NCBI GenBank assembly: GCA_009869945.1
Contig: WIXG01000308.1
Coordinates: 1 to 64,000 of the forward strand
Length of the DNA: 64,000 nucleotides
Reading direction: 5' to 3'
Source of the DNA: Mesaphorura yosii
Taxonomy: Eukaryota > Arthropoda > Collembola > Poduromorpha > Tullbergiidae
Below are positions 62,267 through 64,000 of the stretch, piece by piece (within the stretch, counting starts at the first letter, position 1; every line of letters starts with the position of its first letter). Under the pieces are notes generated by a model. It worked only from the letters and a program-made list of their open reading frames with translations. It made no database searches and was not told the origin of the DNA. Made by a program: the position numbers and the translations under genes.

Positions 62267-64000
62267 TTACAAAAACAAGATTTTGTTTGAGTCGTAGTCG
62301 TCGTCCGAGGCACCACCCTTCTGCTGCTGATACGAATGCTGAAAGTTTGTAGCCGACATTGGTACCGGGCTACTTCCGGATCGACGGTGCACAACCCGCA
62401 CGACGTTATTGGGATTGTGCATGTTCATGAAAGTCCCGTTCTCCGCTACTTGTCCGTGTCCATTATTCGCTTGATTGGCGACATGAGAATCTCGGTAGTA
62501 ATTGCTCATTCTGTCCGTGTTTGGTCCGCCGTGTGTGTAAGGTATTGAAGATTCTCCGGATGGGTTTCTTGTTAAAATGCTCGCACTGCTCTTGCTGTGC
62601 TGAAGAAAGTGGTTCGGATTGGTGTTCCGTACGCGTGCATAGCCGTTGTTGTTGATATGCTGAGGCATTGGAGTCGACTGACTCTCGTACGGCTGGCCAA
62701 CACCCGTCAAGTTGGTCTGGCTGCCATTGCCCCGTGGCAAAGTAGAACTTTTGTTATTCGAATTCCCTTCGCTCAAACGCAACGGTAGCATCTGCTGAAC
62801 GGACGCAGATTGTGGCGTACCGGACGGGCCATTCGATCGTGGACTCATTCTGCTGGTGCTCATCTGAGCAGTCGAGTTGTTGCGAGTCAGCCCGGTGATT
62901 TCACCTGCTGGCTGAGAGGCTGGTGGTATTCCTTGGAAGGACCCGGCGTGCTGTAGCTTAGATTTGTCATTCGAAATGGTGGGATTGCCAGGTTTTGAGG
63001 ACGAGAATGCAGCCAAATGTAATGGCAACTGCTGTTTTGGCGGCAACTTGTTAATTGCTCCACCTGAGCTGACCACACTTGACGCTTGTGATGGAGATCG
63101 GCGTGCAGACACATTATTCATGGTGACCTTCTCACTAGTATTGACAGTGACTGGAGACACCGAGTCCAAGTATGGCCGCATTCCTTTGCTCTCCAGCTTC
63201 TCCAGTTTCCTAAAAAAAAAGGAATTCAGTTCAGTAAAGACTCTCGTCGGAAAATATCAAAACTTCGTTTACCTGTACAGCTGTTCTCGTTGGTGGCTGA
63301 CATCTGCTTGGGCAGCCTTTACCTGCTCTTGTGTAGCAATAGCCTCAGCCTTTTCTCTGGTGACCTCTTCCATTTGTCTCTCGTACTCTTGCCTGGCGCT
63401 TGCTCTGTCCGTTGCTACCTTCAGTTCAGCCGCACGAATCTCTTCCATCTTCTTTGTGTAAAATTGGTTGGCTTGCTGAATATTTAAGGCTAGATTGGGA
63501 AGCATTTGTTGGAAAAGTTCCCCACACACGTCTGAGAGCTGAATTACCATCTAAAAATCAGCACATACTGCCTTGATGCTGCCATTTTCTTAATAGTTTC
63601 AATGAAGGTGAGATTATTTACCTGGAGCAATACTTTATTATGCTGAGATTGTGACAACTCGATGGAGGACCGCTGTTGACTGTCAAATCCACCAAATGTG
63701 TCTGCCCGACGTGGCAATCCTGTTACTCCATACGCCGAAACATGCTCGCTGGCACAACTCTGGCTTCGATTGACTGCCGTTGTACTTCCATCATCAAATG
63801 TATTCATAACTTTCTGCACCTCCTGCAAATAAAAGTCTTGCATTATTTCACGCTGTCCAATTCTGATTTTTGACCATAAATTGGCATACGTACATCGGAG
63901 GCAACGCCAATTGCATTTAAAATATCGTCTTTGCCTTCGAAAGCATTTGCCTTCCAATTATGCGGCTTTTCTGCATGGAGTGAGTTGATGACTCTCGCCC
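62267..64000 (-). CDS. RhoGEF of the AKAP13/ARHGEF18/ARHGEF28 family, C-terminal part
   Basis: Four exons are inside the window: one running off the edge to 63894, then 63822-63622, 63550-63273 and 63209-62267. They start ...SLHAEKPHNWKANAFEGKDD and end DSNKILFL. The family call rests on the LPRRADTFGGFDSQQ segment, which closely matches the PKRAETFGGFDSHQ segment that follows the PH domain in AKAP13-type RhoGEFs. It is followed, as in that family, by a helical region and a Glu/Arg/Ala-rich coiled coil (KMEEIRAAELKVATDRASAR), then a long Ser/Asn/Gln/Pro-rich disordered tail. The catalytic DH-PH module should lie beyond 64000. The C-terminal -Leu-Phe-Leu could be a PDZ ligand, a guess. The family activates RhoA-type GTPases. 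Confidence 0.75.

Noticed and set aside
62267-64000. Idea that the RhoGEF is an AKAP physically linked to the neighbouring PKA-C
   Set aside because: The PKA-anchoring helix of AKAP13 lies outside the region seen, and ARHGEF18-type members lack it; adjacency alone does not support a functional link.

Overview
The window is nuclear DNA from an animal, almost certainly an invertebrate. Protein-coding genes are split by spliceosomal introns, many only about 50-100 nt long. The coding sequences are clear metazoan orthologues, and there are no operons or bacterial signals. I cannot fix the phylum; a compact-genome ecdysozoan such as a springtail, crustacean or tardigrade would fit. Exon boundaries below were placed by hand from reading frame, GT/AG (rarely GC/AG) sites and family homology.

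Left half (0-24 kb), gene-dense: an FG-repeat nucleoporin (-, 3' end unresolved) lies head-to-head with mitochondrial aminopeptidase P3 XPNPEP3 (+). Next come PPAT (-) and PAICS (+), steps 1 and 6-7 of de novo purine synthesis, again head-to-head as in vertebrates. They are followed by a doublecortin-like kinase DCLK (-), histidyl-tRNA synthetase HARS (-), which looks able to make mitochondrial and cytosolic forms from one gene, and the ER mannosyltransferase ALG2 (+), head-to-head with HARS. An unrecognised two-exon candidate gene sits near 25-26 kb.

Middle (27-48 kb): one gene, the catalytic subunit of cAMP-dependent protein kinase (PKA-C, -), fills about 21 kb. It is the most unusual object in the window. 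The kinase core is complete and has (i) two tandem 83-nt exons of identical phase encoding residues 112-139 (gatekeeper and hinge), separated by only 53 nt, so probably mutually exclusive; (ii) a second, divergent C-tail exon that keeps the terminal FxxF motif but replaces Tyr330 with Val and Ser338 with Glu; (iii) at least five upstream starting modules, each ending in the same phase (1) as the canonical myristoylation exon. One of these encodes a hydrophobic membrane-like segment, one a strongly acidic peptide, and one a three-exon extension of about 127 residues. In combination the locus could encode up to about 20 PKA-C proteins.

Right part (48-64 kb): about 13 kb with no recognisable gene, possibly regulatory DNA for PKA-C, plus a pair of coding-like segments near 56.8 kb. 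The last gene (-) is the C-terminal part of an AKAP13/ARHGEF18/ARHGEF28-type RhoGEF that runs off the window end. I saw no transposon, CRISPR array, rRNA or convincing tRNA.
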